A stretch of DNA of 64,000 nucleotides from Candidatus Terraquivivens yellowstonensis. GTDB lineage: Archaea; Thermoproteota; Nitrososphaeria_A; Caldarchaeales; Wolframiiraptoraceae. The stretch lies in assembly GCA_023539445.1 (NCBI GenBank), contig JAKCEW010000002.1, forward strand, positions 1 through 64,000, given 5' to 3'. A model generated the notes under the pieces. It had not been told where the DNA came from and made no database searches. It was given only the letters and a program-made list of their open reading frames with translations. Both the position numbers and the translations under genes were made by a program. Shown piece after piece: positions 1-9,305 of the stretch. Positions within the stretch are counted from its first letter, which is position 1. Each line of letters opens with the position of its first letter.

Positions 1-1199
1 TTGAGCCCGGACTTGTAGGATTCTTCGAAAAGCCCGATTACCTCCTCCCTCTTGTCCTCCACGGCCCCTTTCAGAGAATTTTCTCTACCGTCTCTCATCA
101 CTAAGGATTTGCCAAGCTCCACGGCCAGATCAATAAGCTCAGCGGTCTTGCTACCGGCCTCTTTAACGATTTCGGAGAATTCCCTCCCCTCTGCCCCCTC
201 TTCGCCTAATATCTCCAATTTTTTCATTATTTCGCTTCTTTCATCCCTAACACGCTCTACCTCTTTCTTTAAATGCTCGATGTCCTTCTCGATACTCGCG
301 ATTTCTTCTTTCAGTTTATCCTTCTGCCTTATCCTTTTCTCAACCTCATCCTTTAACTTCATCTGCTCCAATGCCGACTCGTATTCCTTCAAATCTTCCT
401 TTCTCTTCTTAATCCAAACATTAGCGACATTCTTGATGGATCTAATTGTGGATAAAGCTTTGTAGTATGCCTCACTAAAACGTTGCATATTTTCTAGTTC
501 AGCCTTCATTATATCCCGCTCTTCTTTTAGTTCTACAAGGCGTTGCTCCTTCTCTTTCAATTCTTCTTTAAGCTTGCTCAGAGCCTGCTCGTACTCCGAG
601 ATCTCTCTGCTAATTCTACCTACATCATCAACTGAGTATCCCGTCTCTTTCCTTACCTTTTCCTCAAAATCTTTAATCACATCACCCATCCTTTTATAGG
701 CAACTTCCATCATGCTAAGGCCTAAGAGGTCATCGAATAGTGCTTTTATCTCCTTGGGTTGCCATGAAAGTATTCTGTCTATTTCTCCTTGCTGGATGAT
801 AACTGAAGCCCTCAACCTTTCGTATCCCATGCGCAGGATTTCTTCAACCTTTTTGGTTACCGCATCCTCCCTCTTCCTCTCACCGCTCACCAAGGGTTTT
901 CCCTCAACCCTTAAGTAGGCATCCTCCAGCCTACCTTGGCCGTCAAAGCTCCTGCCGACCGTGTACGTCTTACCCTCAAGCACGAACTCAACTTCCACCT
1001 GACCTCTAGGCGCCCCGTCCCTAGCTATGTTTGTATTGGCCCCCCTTCCATGCTTACCGAAGAGCGCGTACGTTATCCCATCTACGACTGAAGTCTTTCC
1101 AGAACCGTTTCTACCCACGAAGACATGAAGGCCCGGTCCCAACTCTAAGTAAGTCTCCTTATGTGATGTAAAGTTCTTGAGAAAGACCTTGGTGATCAC
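1..1199 (-). CDS. rad50: DNA double-strand break repair ATPase Rad50 (partial, N-terminal ~399 residues)
   Basis: This gene is absent from the ORF track because it starts with GTG and runs off the left edge. I translated it by hand from GTG at 1199-1197. The start overlaps the mre11 stop (GTGA), which fixes it. Residues 1-40 carry the SMC-type N-terminal beta strand and Walker A (GRNGSGKT, about 29-36). A Q-loop follows (IIQQGEID), then a long charged coiled coil begins and continues to the edge. The zinc hook and C-terminal ATPase half lie outside the window. Rad50 pairs with Mre11 to process DNA ends, and with HerA-NurA upstream it forms the archaeal resection operon. The family call is secure. 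Confidence 0.95.
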   Translation of the reverse strand, partial: MITKVFLKNFTSHKETYLELGPGLHVFVGRNGSGKTSVVDGITYALFGKHGRGANTNIARDGAPRGQVEVEFVLEGKTYTVGRSFDGQGRLEDAYLRVEGKPLVSGERKREDAVTKKVEEILRMGYERLRASVIIQQGEIDRILSWQPKEIKALFDDLLGLSMMEVAYKRMGDVIKDFEEKVRKETGYSVDDVGRISREISEYEQALSKLKEELKEKEQRLVELKEERDIMKAELENMQRFSEAYYKALSTIRSIKNVANVWIKKRKEDLKEYESALEQMKLKDEVEKRIRQKDKLKEEIASIEKDIEHLKKEVERVRDERSEIMKKLEILGEEGAEGREFSEIVKEAGSKTAELIDLAVELGKSLVMRDGRENSLKGAVEDKREEVIGLFEESYKSGL

Positions 1200-2311
1200 C
1201 TCAACCTCCCCTCCTTGAAGGCCTTCCAGATGATTTCCAGCGCTCCCTTCCTCCAATCCTCATCGTTAAGGGCTTTGAGCAACTCGAAGAGCGCAAACTC
1301 AGCCTTCTCGTTACTCCCCAACGCAACCTCCGTCAACCTCCTAAGCTCGGCATCCATGTCGGGAACTTCGTGCAAAACTTCTCTACCAACTTCTTTTAAG
1401 ATCTGCTTGATATCGACCATGTAGGAAACGCTCAGCGAATCTTCAAACGGCTTAGGATCAAAGGGTCTATCGGTCTCTACTTTTATCAGGAGACATGGTT
1501 TCTTATGGTCTTCATGTTTAAGCGATATTAATTCCCGCACCAAGGTTTCTAGCTCTCCGAATTTCACATATCTTTCCATTCTCGGCCTTACAGACTCCAA
1601 CCTAACTTTGTTTATTTTTGGTTCATCGGAAGAAAGGTCAACCAAGTTAACGAAAGAAGTTTCTGGATCGTCCCAGTCTACCCAATGGGTCATCCCTGGA
1701 TACGAACCCAAACCATTACCATGCCTAAAATCGTAGGACATATGGATGTGTCCCATCGCATAGTAGTCAAAGTCCATCGGAATGTCGTCCTTGGATATTT
1801 CGCCTGCGAATCCATGCAACCCGATAAGTCCTTGATGCAGTACGAGAATCCTCCTCTTTCCATCGATCTGCTTTGCTCTATTAGCGACCTCCTTGATCTT
1901 CCTACACAACTCTTCTCTCTCAACTTTTTTGTACTTGTGAAGACCGGCCATGATGACGTCTCCTATAACCAACGGTTCTCCTGTTCCAACATAGTTAGCA
2001 ATCCCTAAGACATCAAGAATGTAGGGGTGGGGTGTGCTAGGGACGTTGGATATGTCGTGTTCACCAAGAGTAAAGATGAATCTTATACCCTTTTCATTCA
2101 GCCGTTTAACTCCCTCTGCAAGAACCTTCATCGCAGTTCCGTAAGGTTTAGAAGAGTCCAGTATATCGCCCGAGTGTATGACTAGCTTAACATGGTCTTT
2201 TATGAAGATATCGACGGCTTCTTGGAAGGCATCGTAGTAATCTTGCTCCCTCTCCCTATCCTTTCCTGCGTAAGCTCCGAGATGCGTATCTGATACGTGT
2301 CCGATAATCAT
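1196..2311 (-). CDS. mre11: Mre11 DNA repair nuclease
   Basis: A calcineurin-like metallophosphoesterase of 371 aa, a normal length for archaeal Mre11. Visible metal-binding motifs are SDTH (7-10), SGDILD (D49), GEHD (83-86, in place of the common GNHD; the Glu variant also occurs in crenarchaeal Mre11), LHQG (about 159-162) and GHIH (187-190). Mre11 is the Mn-dependent 3'-5' exo/endonuclease that binds the base of the Rad50 coiled coil. The ATG overlaps the end of herA by 4 bases and the stop overlaps the rad50 start, so the genes are probably translationally coupled. Confidence 0.96.
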   Translation of the reverse strand: MIIGHVSDTHLGAYAGKDREREQDYYDAFQEAVDIFIKDHVKLVIHSGDILDSSKPYGTAMKVLAEGVKRLNEKGIRFIFTLGEHDISNVPSTPHPYILDVLGIANYVGTGEPLVIGDVIMAGLHKYKKVEREELCRKIKEVANRAKQIDGKRRILVLHQGLIGLHGFAGEISKDDIPMDFDYYAMGHIHMSYDFRHGNGLGSYPGMTHWVDWDDPETSFVNLVDLSSDEPKINKVRLESVRPRMERYVKFGELETLVRELISLKHEDHKKPCLLIKVETDRPFDPKPFEDSLSVSYMVDIKQILKEVGREVLHEVPDMDAELRRLTEVALGSNEKAEFALFELLKALNDEDWRKGALEIIWKAFKEGRLR

Positions 2312-3798
2312 AGCCTGATAAGTTCCTCCGTTGATATGCCCTTCCGTCTTACGTTAGCTTCCTCGGCCCACAGCTCTATAGCATCCAAGTCCTTGCCCAT
2401 GTGCTTTTCTTCGACATGATCCACCTTGACGAGTGCAGGTACAGTTACCCATTGACCCGCCAATATCATCTCGCCGGTGTTGAGGCTTGGCAAAGTTGCA
2501 CCCAATTCTGTTGAAACTTCATCCGTCACATCCATGACGAAGCTTTGGTCCTTTGGATGGGTTAATCCAGATATGGCGAAGCTACCCATTTGACTCACAA
2601 CGTCTGCATTTAATTTACACGGCCTTTGTGAAACTAAAATCAGAGAGACCCCGAACTTTCTCCCCTCCCTCGCTATTCTAGCTAACACATCGGAACATCT
2701 AGAACTTCTATCCTGCGGTATGAATGTGTGTGCTTCCTCGACCGCTATGATTACTGGTGATTTGAACCTCGAGCTTCTCTTGAATATTGCATTTTTCCTA
2801 TCGTTCAGGATTTCTGTGAGGTAATGCGCCACGATTATCTGGGCCTGTGTTTCTGTTAGTTCTGAAAGATCTAGCACGTTTATTTTGTTAGGCTCAATAA
2901 GATTGAGCGGGCTTTCTGCCTCTGTATCGAATATCTTACCCTTTATCGCAAGCCCCCTATCGATTATCTCCAATAATCTGCTGGCGGTAGCTCTCGTTTG
3001 GAATTCTTCATCTTCATTATTTGCATAACTTTCAAGCTTCCTCTTCAAAGTTCCCCATAAGTCCGGCGACTTTACTACATCCTTACCGTATACTTTTCTC
3101 AGCAAATCCCTCTGTTTTGTAGCATCGCTCCTTATATCAAGCATATCTGCCAATTCTTCGGAATCCAGATATCTTGGGTTAATTCTTGGAGGCACAAACT
3201 TCACCTTTTCAATCTTCAGCTCATGATATTCAGCATGATAATCTAGGATTATCATTGTCCCGTTTTTCTCTGCTATCCTTTTCGCTATCAACGCCAAAAG
3301 ATTCGATTTTCCTTTACCCGTAGCGGCCAGTATCGCGAGATGTCTGGAGGCGACTTTGTTCAAATTTACAGAAACCGTAACGTTCTCTCTCCTTAACAGC
3401 TTTCCGACCGCGACCCACTCTTTCGAACTATTATGGAATATTCTCTTTAACAGTTCATCCTCGGCTAGAAAGACAGGTGTTCCCGGATCGGGTGGTAGTG
3501 TAGGATAAACGCGCCTACCATTCAAAATTTCTTCGATCAGCCCAACGGCCCTTGCGGTACAGTGCCTAACGGTGTCTCTAGGGTTAACTTTGCTCGCTTC
3601 CCTGGCCTCTATCGCCGTTATATAGTCGCCCACTTTTGACAAAAGCTTGCTCTCCAATTTTGAAGATTCCACCAAGTATAGGACTCTTCCATCCACAGTA
3701 TCTGCCCTGACGAACTCTCCGACCCTCACAACATCTTTAGCTAAGAATTGTATACGCTCAGGCCGTGCCTCGCCGACCACTATTCCGATTTCAACCAA
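2308..3798 (-). CDS. herA: HerA bipolar DNA translocase/helicase
   Basis: A 496-aa FtsK/HerA-type hexameric ATPase. An N-terminal HAS-barrel-like beta domain (about 1-95) precedes the RecA-like core with Walker A AATGKGKS (158-165) and the Walker B/catalytic Glu motif VEEAH (353-357). A typical downstream SQRP segment follows. HerA pumps DNA to the NurA nuclease to make 3' single-stranded tails after Mre11-Rad50 action. The start overlaps the nurA end by 8 bases and the stop overlaps mre11 by 4, as in other archaeal nurA-herA-mre11-rad50 operons. Confidence 0.95.
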   Translation of the reverse strand: MVEIGIVVGEARPERIQFLAKDVVRVGEFVRADTVDGRVLYLVESSKLESKLLSKVGDYITAIEAREASKVNPRDTVRHCTARAVGLIEEILNGRRVYPTLPPDPGTPVFLAEDELLKRIFHNSSKEWVAVGKLLRRENVTVSVNLNKVASRHLAILAATGKGKSNLLALIAKRIAEKNGTMIILDYHAEYHELKIEKVKFVPPRINPRYLDSEELADMLDIRSDATKQRDLLRKVYGKDVVKSPDLWGTLKRKLESYANNEDEEFQTRATASRLLEIIDRGLAIKGKIFDTEAESPLNLIEPNKINVLDLSELTETQAQIIVAHYLTEILNDRKNAIFKRSSRFKSPVIIAVEEAHTFIPQDRSSRCSDVLARIAREGRKFGVSLILVSQRPCKLNADVVSQMGSFAISGLTHPKDQSFVMDVTDEVSTELGATLPSLNTGEMILAGQWVTVPALVKVDHVEEKHMGKDLDAIELWAEEANVRRKGISTEELIRL

Positions 3799-4690
3799 CT
3801 TCGAGCACCTCCCTAGCTGTAGGAAGAACAGAAAGTCCTGCCACTTCGCTGAGCATGTCTATGAGATCATTGGGTACCGAGGCCATTTCGTGGGCGATCA
3901 TAAGGGCGTATGGGTATCCTTTGACTGCCGTACTATATAACGCATCAATCACGGATTTGACATATTCAGAATCAATGATCGCAGGAACCTCCACATGTAT
4001 CGCGTCGGAATTTTCTGATAACCTCACGTAAAAGACCGATACGTTTACCTCCTCTTTCTCAGTTGTTATGGGTTCCGTATATCCGATACCCCTCGTCGCT
4101 TTGTTAATGTAGTAAACATCACCTAACGCTCCACCCACAAGGCTCCTGTCTTGAGAATATTTCGAGATGAAAAGGATGTTTTCTGAATTTCTCAACGGTC
4201 TGACATAAGCAGTATACTCCCTAAAGAGTTTGACCCTGTTCAAAGTACGCACTTCACTCAGCCTAGCCAAAATGGACCCATCAACCAATACCACATCAGA
4301 AAGATTTGATGCCCTTGACGCCAAGTCATGCTCATAGCATTCAGCAATGCTTTTCATGTAGAGCTCAGGGCTTAAGCCAGAACCCTCCGCCTCCATGGGT
4401 AGTATATCGACCTCAACAACGGGCTCTATAACGGTTTCTGATGATGGTGCGACGGCTATGGCCCTGATGGCATACAAGTAAAAACCGCAATACGTTCTAT
4501 AGTTCCATCCGCTGTCGATTGCCGCAATTTTCTTCTTTACCTCCTTAGGTTGGTAATGCCTCCAGACATCCTTTGCCCTACCCAACCATTCCCTATACCT
4601 CTCACTACTTTCTTCTTCCTGTAATTTTTGTTTGAGCAACTTTGCGCGTTCAAAGAGTTGCTTCAGAGTCATTGGTATAAAGTTGGACAC
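3791..4690 (-). CDS. nurA: NurA 5'-3' nuclease
   Basis: A 299-aa protein with the NurA RNase H-like fold. The first catalytic aspartate lies in AAIDSGWN (D59) and a second acidic motif in VLVDGS (D137). It is the partner nuclease of HerA and the first gene of the operon, which fits promoter-proximal placement. N-terminal residues 8-45 are charged and helical, as expected for the HerA contact region. The gene is divergent from the GfcR-like gene at 4778, leaving an 87-bp shared upstream region. Confidence 0.9.
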   Translation of the reverse strand: MSNFIPMTLKQLFERAKLLKQKLQEEESSERYREWLGRAKDVWRHYQPKEVKKKIAAIDSGWNYRTYCGFYLYAIRAIAVAPSSETVIEPVVEVDILPMEAEGSGLSPELYMKSIAECYEHDLASRASNLSDVVLVDGSILARLSEVRTLNRVKLFREYTAYVRPLRNSENILFISKYSQDRSLVGGALGDVYYINKATRGIGYTEPITTEKEEVNVSVFYVRLSENSDAIHVEVPAIIDSEYVKSVIDALYSTAVKGYPYALMIAHEMASVPNDLIDMLSEVAGLSVLPTAREVLEVG

Positions 4691-4777
4691 GGCTTAAAAT
4701 AAAGCTTGAGTGCGGCCCATCATTCGTCACACACTGTTTAAGAAATTATAAATAATGCAACAAAGCTTAACATATCC

Positions 4778-5494
4778 GTGAACAAACTGGCCCTGATGAA
4801 GAAAAAGATTTTCGCGGTTGAGATATTGAGGGTTCTGAAAAAGAATTACGCCTACAAAGAGCTCTCCAAGCTGATAGACCTGCCGCCGAGTGTTTTGAGC
4901 AGATACATAAACGGCCACGTAATACCGAGCATCGAAAAGGCTGAGATGATAATAGAAGCCTTCAAGGAAAACTACATACGCGACATACTCAGGTCAAAGG
5001 TCGTAGAGAGGAATGGGGCCTATGACCTAACCTCAGTTTGCTACGATGCTGGCCTTCAACAGCTCATCGCGAAATGTGTGGCTGGTGAGTTTGAACTCAT
5101 AAAGGTGGACAAGATTCTGACGGCCGCGGTTGATGGAATACCGATAGCAATCCAGCTCGGGAACGAGCTCGGCGTCAAGTCCATCGTCGTAGCAAAGGGA
5201 ACAAAGGAGGTGGGTGTAGAGGAGTTCCTCGAAGAGAAGGCAGTGTTCTCACCAGCGCTCTTTAAGACCTTCTACATACCCAAGGGCTCTATCAAGAAGG
5301 ATGAGAACGTCCTCGTGGTTGACGACATAATGAGAACCGGCGCGACACTCGAGGCAATGGTGAGACTCGTGGAAAAGTCGAAAGCAAAAACCGTGGGAAT
5401 ATTTACGTTGTTCTCAATCAGGAATTGTGAAGAAGAGCTGAAGAAGAAGTTGGGGCTAAAGTGTAAGGTCATATCGTTCTTAAACCTCTCATAG
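4778..5494 (+). CDS. GfcR-like transcriptional regulator (HTH plus phosphoribosyltransferase fold)
   Basis: A 238-aa protein. Residues about 18-60 form a Cro/XRE-like helix-turn-helix (segment LSKLIDLPPSVLSRYINGH). Residues about 80-238 are a type I phosphoribosyltransferase domain with the PRPP-binding motif VVDDIMRTGAT. This HTH-PRTase arrangement matches archaeal GfcR/OPRT-like regulators; haloarchaeal GfcR controls glycolytic genes. It is not the pyrimidine OPRT itself, given the DNA-binding domain. The start is GTG at 4778; an ATG six codons later is possible. It is divergent from nurA and followed after 45 bp by tiaS. What it controls here cannot be read from the sequence. Confidence 0.82.
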   Translation: MNKLALMKKKIFAVEILRVLKKNYAYKELSKLIDLPPSVLSRYINGHVIPSIEKAEMIIEAFKENYIRDILRSKVVERNGAYDLTSVCYDAGLQQLIAKCVAGEFELIKVDKILTAAVDGIPIAIQLGNELGVKSIVVAKGTKEVGVEEFLEEKAVFSPALFKTFYIPKGSIKKDENVLVVDDIMRTGATLEAMVRLVEKSKAKTVGIFTLFSIRNCEEELKKKLGLKCKVISFLNLS

Positions 5495-5539
5495 TTAGGC
5501 TTAAATCCACGCCTAAAACAGATAATTCCCAAGGCCGCG

Positions 5540-6844
5540 TTGGTAACGCTACACATCGGTATTGACGATACCGATTCTAAGAAGGCAATGTGCACGACAT
5601 ACGTAGCCGCAATAATCTACGAGGACCTGCTGAAAATGGGCTTAACCCCTGTTAAGAGGCCCCAACTTATTCGTCTTAACCCAAACTGTCCCTACAAAAC
5701 GAGGGGCAATGCAGCGGTGGCCTTGAGGTTTGCGGTAAATTCGGGAAAGCTGGACAACGTCAGAAAAACAGTATTGGACAGAGTGTATGAGCTGGCTGAG
5801 CTGGAGTGTGAGGGTACGGAGCCTGGCGTCGCGTTCTACGTTGGCGAGGAGATACCGGACAAGTTAAGGGATTTCTCTATGACAGTCGTTAGGAGGATGG
5901 TTTCTGTTGAGGATGCTTTCTCTGTCGCCTCGGATGTTGGAGCCGAGCTTTATGCGCTGAAGGGAAGAAGAGGAGTAGTCGGTGCACTGGCTGCTATAGG
6001 TATGGATAAGATTCCTAGAAAAACTTACGAACTTATAGCGTATAGGGTTAAACAGAACTGGGGCACATTAAGGAGGGTTGACGAGGACTCCGTCATTAAG
6101 ATGGATTCGATGACAAGTCCGTGGACTTTCGACAACTTTGACTATGAGACGAAAGAATCGAGGATAACACCACACACGCCATGTCCTGTGCTCTTGGGTA
6201 TTAGGTCGCTCGACCCAGACATGGCCTTTTACGCATTCTCAATTCTAAGGATACTGGAACCAGTGGAGAGAGTATTGCTCTTCGAGACGAACCAAGCAAC
6301 CGACCTGCACATACAAGAGGTAAGGATTTCGGATATAGAAGAGAACACCTCGGTATCGGTTGAAGGGATTGTCGCAGACTTGCCTAAAGTCGTGCCGGGT
6401 GGTCATGTATTCTTCACGTTGAGGGATGAGACGGGGGTAATTCAGTGCGCCGCCTTTGAACCCACGAAGTCTTTCAGAAACGTTGTGCGCGCCCTCAGGC
6501 CCGGAGATAGGGTAAGGGTTTACGGCGGCGTAAAATCTAAGCCCGGCATGCCCTTAACGATAAATTTGGAGAAGATACATGTGATAAGCCTCGCAAAATA
6601 TGTCCGTGCCCTACCACCGTCCTGCAACGTTTGCGGAAAGAAAATGAAGTCAATGGGCCAAAACAAAGGCTATAGGTGCCCGAAGTGCGGGAACAAGCTG
6701 CCAGAAGATTCGAGGGTACTCGTTGAGGAGCAAAGGGCTTTAACACCGGGCGTTTATGAGGTCCCACCTTCAGCAAGAAGGCACCTATCAAGACCGTTGT
6801 CCCTCGAAGAATTGGCACACCACCAGGAAGCGTTGAAAGCTTAA
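5540..6844 (+). CDS. tiaS: TiaS, tRNA(Ile2) 2-agmatinylcytidine synthetase
   Basis: A 434-aa protein matching archaeal TiaS in length and domain order. An N-terminal domain carries the GIDDTDS motif, followed by a ferredoxin-like middle domain, an OB-fold (about 270-345) and a C-terminal zinc ribbon (CNVC...CPKC). TiaS attaches agmatine to C34 of tRNA-Ile(CAU) so that it reads AUA codons. The start is TTG (5540); an in-frame stop at 5513 leaves no better upstream codon. nadK follows 48 bp downstream on the same strand. Confidence 0.94.
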   Translation: MVTLHIGIDDTDSKKAMCTTYVAAIIYEDLLKMGLTPVKRPQLIRLNPNCPYKTRGNAAVALRFAVNSGKLDNVRKTVLDRVYELAELECEGTEPGVAFYVGEEIPDKLRDFSMTVVRRMVSVEDAFSVASDVGAELYALKGRRGVVGALAAIGMDKIPRKTYELIAYRVKQNWGTLRRVDEDSVIKMDSMTSPWTFDNFDYETKESRITPHTPCPVLLGIRSLDPDMAFYAFSILRILEPVERVLLFETNQATDLHIQEVRISDIEENTSVSVEGIVADLPKVVPGGHVFFTLRDETGVIQCAAFEPTKSFRNVVRALRPGDRVRVYGGVKSKPGMPLTINLEKIHVISLAKYVRALPPSCNVCGKKMKSMGQNKGYRCPKCGNKLPEDSRVLVEEQRALTPGVYEVPPSARRHLSRPLSLEELAHHQEALKA

Positions 6845-6892
6845 TGTTTATAGTTAACGAAATGTGTTGAGGTTAGGGAGAGTAAAAGGTCG

Positions 6893-7693
6893 TTGATAAA
6901 GAAGGTGACAATAGTCTACACACCGATGAAGGCAAAAGCTGTGGGGATGGCTAGCGAGTTATCTAAGCGCTTAAGCGATTTAGGGGTTGAGAACGAAGTC
7001 TTGGACTCTGAACGAATAATGGAAATAGGAAGTAAGATATTCGCCGACCTTGTCATAACGCTTGGCGGCGATGGCACGATACTGAGGAGTATACATTCCT
7101 TGGCCGATCATAGAACGCCCATACTTGGAGTGAATTTCGGTAGAGGTGGCTACCTCGCCGAGCTCGACCCAGAGGAAGTGCATGGAGTCTTGGATAGTGT
7201 ACTTAAAGAGAACTTTGAAGTTGAAGAAGTGATGAAGCTTTCGGTCTATGCAGAAAATAGAAAGTTAGGGGATGTTGTCAACGAAGTTTACGTCTCAGGC
7301 GAATACATCGGTAAGGTCGTCGAGTTCGAGATTGTACGTGGTAGCTATGCTCTACTCGAAGGTGTGGCTGACGGTGTTATAATCGCGACACCGCTAGGTT
7401 CGACAGCTTACGCCATGTCTGCAGGAGGTCCGGCCGTTGACCATAAGCTCAACGTTGTGGTTGTTGTGCCTGTATGTCCGCTTACGAGAATGAGCCCGCT
7501 TGTGCTACCAGTTGATGGCACCATAACTCTGCGCTTAAAAGCTCCGAGGGTTCACGTGCTAATCGATGGTCAGATTAGGGAGATTCTAGATAAGGAAAGA
7601 CTCATCATAAGCAAGTCCGAACAAACCGTCCGCTTCGTCCGAGTTAAGAGGGAGTGCAGCTTTGCAAGAAGACTCAGGAAACGTCTCCGCTAA
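6893..7693 (+). CDS. nadK: NAD kinase
   Basis: A 266-aa ATP-NAD kinase. It has the family hallmark GGDGT (58-62) and the glycine-rich motif GSTAYAMSAGGP near residue 170, where substrate and inorganic phosphate bind. It phosphorylates NAD to NADP in the cytosol. The start is TTG at 6893. The last 32 bases overlap nob1 in a different frame, so the two genes are probably co-transcribed and coupled. Confidence 0.95.
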   Translation: MIKKVTIVYTPMKAKAVGMASELSKRLSDLGVENEVLDSERIMEIGSKIFADLVITLGGDGTILRSIHSLADHRTPILGVNFGRGGYLAELDPEEVHGVLDSVLKENFEVEEVMKLSVYAENRKLGDVVNEVYVSGEYIGKVVEFEIVRGSYALLEGVADGVIIATPLGSTAYAMSAGGPAVDHKLNVVVVVPVCPLTRMSPLVLPVDGTITLRLKAPRVHVLIDGQIREILDKERLIISKSEQTVRFVRVKRECSFARRLRKRLR

Positions 7694-8207
7694 GGAAGAC
7701 AAAAAGCCGACGTTATATGTTCTTGATTCAACGGCTCTTATAGCCGGTCAAACGGATTTTTCGAGGAAGGAATTCGTTACCACACCTTCTGTCCTGTCAG
7801 AGGTCATGCATGATGAGTCTGTAAAAAATATCGTGGAGGTCGCCATCGATTGTGGTCAATTGGAAGTTTCCAGTCCTTCAGAAGATAATATCAAAGAAGT
7901 GGAGAAGATTGCGACCTTGACCGGTGATAAATTTAAACTATCGAGAACGGATATAGAAATCTTGGCACTCGCTCTGGAGAAGAGCAAAGCGGGAATGGAT
8001 GTTACCATAATAAGTGACGATTACAGTATCCAAAACCTTGCTAGACGCATGGGTATAAAAACCGTCGGTGTCATTCATCCCGGAATCAGGAAACAAATAA
8101 CTTGGGTAGCTTACTGTCCCGTGTGCGGTATGGAATATGGTGTCAGCAACTTAAACGTCTGCGCGAAGTGCGGCGTTGAGCTGAAGCGAAGGCCGGCAAA
8201 ACGATAA
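7662..8207 (+). CDS. nob1: Nob1-type rRNA maturation endonuclease
   Basis: A 181-aa PIN domain plus zinc ribbon. PIN acidic residues are seen at LDSTALI (D22), RTDIEILALA (D97) and SDDYS (D119/D120). The zinc ribbon is CPVC (152-155) with CAKC (167-170). This architecture is Nob1, which cuts the 3' end of precursor 16S rRNA. The only start consistent with the reading frame is TTG at 7662 inside nadK. A Fap7/AK6-like kinase lies just beyond icd, and RIO2 is elsewhere in the window; all three belong to small-subunit maturation. Confidence 0.9.
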   Translation: MQEDSGNVSAKEDKKPTLYVLDSTALIAGQTDFSRKEFVTTPSVLSEVMHDESVKNIVEVAIDCGQLEVSSPSEDNIKEVEKIATLTGDKFKLSRTDIEILALALEKSKAGMDVTIISDDYSIQNLARRMGIKTVGVIHPGIRKQITWVAYCPVCGMEYGVSNLNVCAKCGVELKRRPAKR

Positions 8208-8273
8208 CGTCGCTTTACGACCGAAAAAGATTTAAACCATATGTATTACTAAGTTTCACGAAGTGAAAGATTC

Positions 8274-9302
8274 ATGAAAACCGTTGCCTTAATAAAGGGT
8301 GACGGTGTTGGGCCAGAACTCGCTGAAGCATTTCTAAAGGTTTTTAATGCTGTTAAACCTAACGTCAAGATTATTCCGTTGGAAGCAGGTTTCGAATGGT
8401 GGCAGGCACACGGAGGCCCATCCCTAATACCTCCAGAAACTTGGGAAGTTTTGGAGAGGTCTGATGCGTGCTTGAAAGCTCCGACTACGACACCTTGGGA
8501 AAGGGGCATGCCTAGGAGTGTCGCAGTAAGCATCAGGCAGAGGTTCGACCTCTACGCCAATATAAGACCGATTAAGACTTTCAAGGGATTGCAGGGACGA
8601 TTCGGCGACCTCGATTTCATATGCGTCAGGGAGGGCACCGAAGATCTTTACACAGGAATCGATGTTAGACTATCTGACGATTGCGCAATAGCTATCAGGA
8701 AGATTTCTAGGAAGCAGTCCGAGAGGGTAGCTAGGAAAGCGTTCGAGATAGCCAAGTCAAAGGGCTGGAGCAAGGTAATAGTTGTCACGAAGAGGAACAT
8801 AATGAAGGAGGCCGATGGGATGTTCTGGGAATCTGTGGAGAGGGTTGCGAAAGAATATCCCGGCATATCTTATGAAGAGTATTTTGTCGATAATATGGCA
8901 CAACAGCTTGTGAAAAATCCAGAGAGATTCAACAATAACGTGATACTCGGGACCAATATGTTCATGGATATATTGTCTGAGGAAGCCTCCGGTCTTGTTG
9001 CTAGCATAGGTTGCATATATTCTGCAAACTTTGGCGATAATTACGCGATGTTTGAACCGGCGCATGGAAGTGCGCCAAAGTACAAGGGCATGAACAAGGT
9101 AAACCCAACCGCCATGATTCTGTCGGGTGCGTGGATGCTGGAATATCTAGGAGAGGTTGATGCGGCTAAGGCGATATTTGAGGCCACGGAAGCTGTTATA
9201 GCTGAGGGGAAGAAGGTCACGTACGACCTAGGCGGCACAGCCACGACTTTTGAGATGGCAGAGGCCATAGCCGAGAAAGCAAAAGAACTGCTGAGGAAGT
9301 AG
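8274..9302 (+). CDS. icd: Isocitrate/isopropylmalate dehydrogenase family protein, probably NADP-dependent isocitrate dehydrogenase
   Basis: A 342-aa beta-decarboxylating dehydrogenase with GDGVGPE near the N-terminus, DLYANIRP, REGTEDLY and an adenosine-binding segment HGSAPKYKGMNKVNP. In the family, Lys-Tyr after HGxAP favours NADP, whereas Asp-Ile favours NAD, so NADP use is inferred. The substrate segment reads RSVAVSIR where typical isocitrate enzymes have Ser-x-Asn, so the exact substrate (isocitrate, isopropylmalate or homoisocitrate) is less certain. A TATA-like tttaaa lies about 40 bp upstream of the ATG. It converges with the gene at 9306. Confidence 0.8.
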   Translation: MKTVALIKGDGVGPELAEAFLKVFNAVKPNVKIIPLEAGFEWWQAHGGPSLIPPETWEVLERSDACLKAPTTTPWERGMPRSVAVSIRQRFDLYANIRPIKTFKGLQGRFGDLDFICVREGTEDLYTGIDVRLSDDCAIAIRKISRKQSERVARKAFEIAKSKGWSKVIVVTKRNIMKEADGMFWESVERVAKEYPGISYEEYFVDNMAQQLVKNPERFNNNVILGTNMFMDILSEEASGLVASIGCIYSANFGDNYAMFEPAHGSAPKYKGMNKVNPTAMILSGAWMLEYLGEVDAAKAIFEATEAVIAEGKKVTYDLGGTATTFEMAEAIAEKAKELLRK

Positions 9303-9305
9303 ACG

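Noticed and set aside
52-918. Plus-strand ORFs 52-465 and 712-918
   Set aside because: They are shadows of rad50, whose minus-strand frame shows Walker A, Q-loop and coiled coil.
4727-4918. 63-aa minus-strand ORF covering the nurA/GfcR-like gap
   Set aside because: It lies mostly antisense to the helix-turn-helix of the GfcR-like gene and has no domain.
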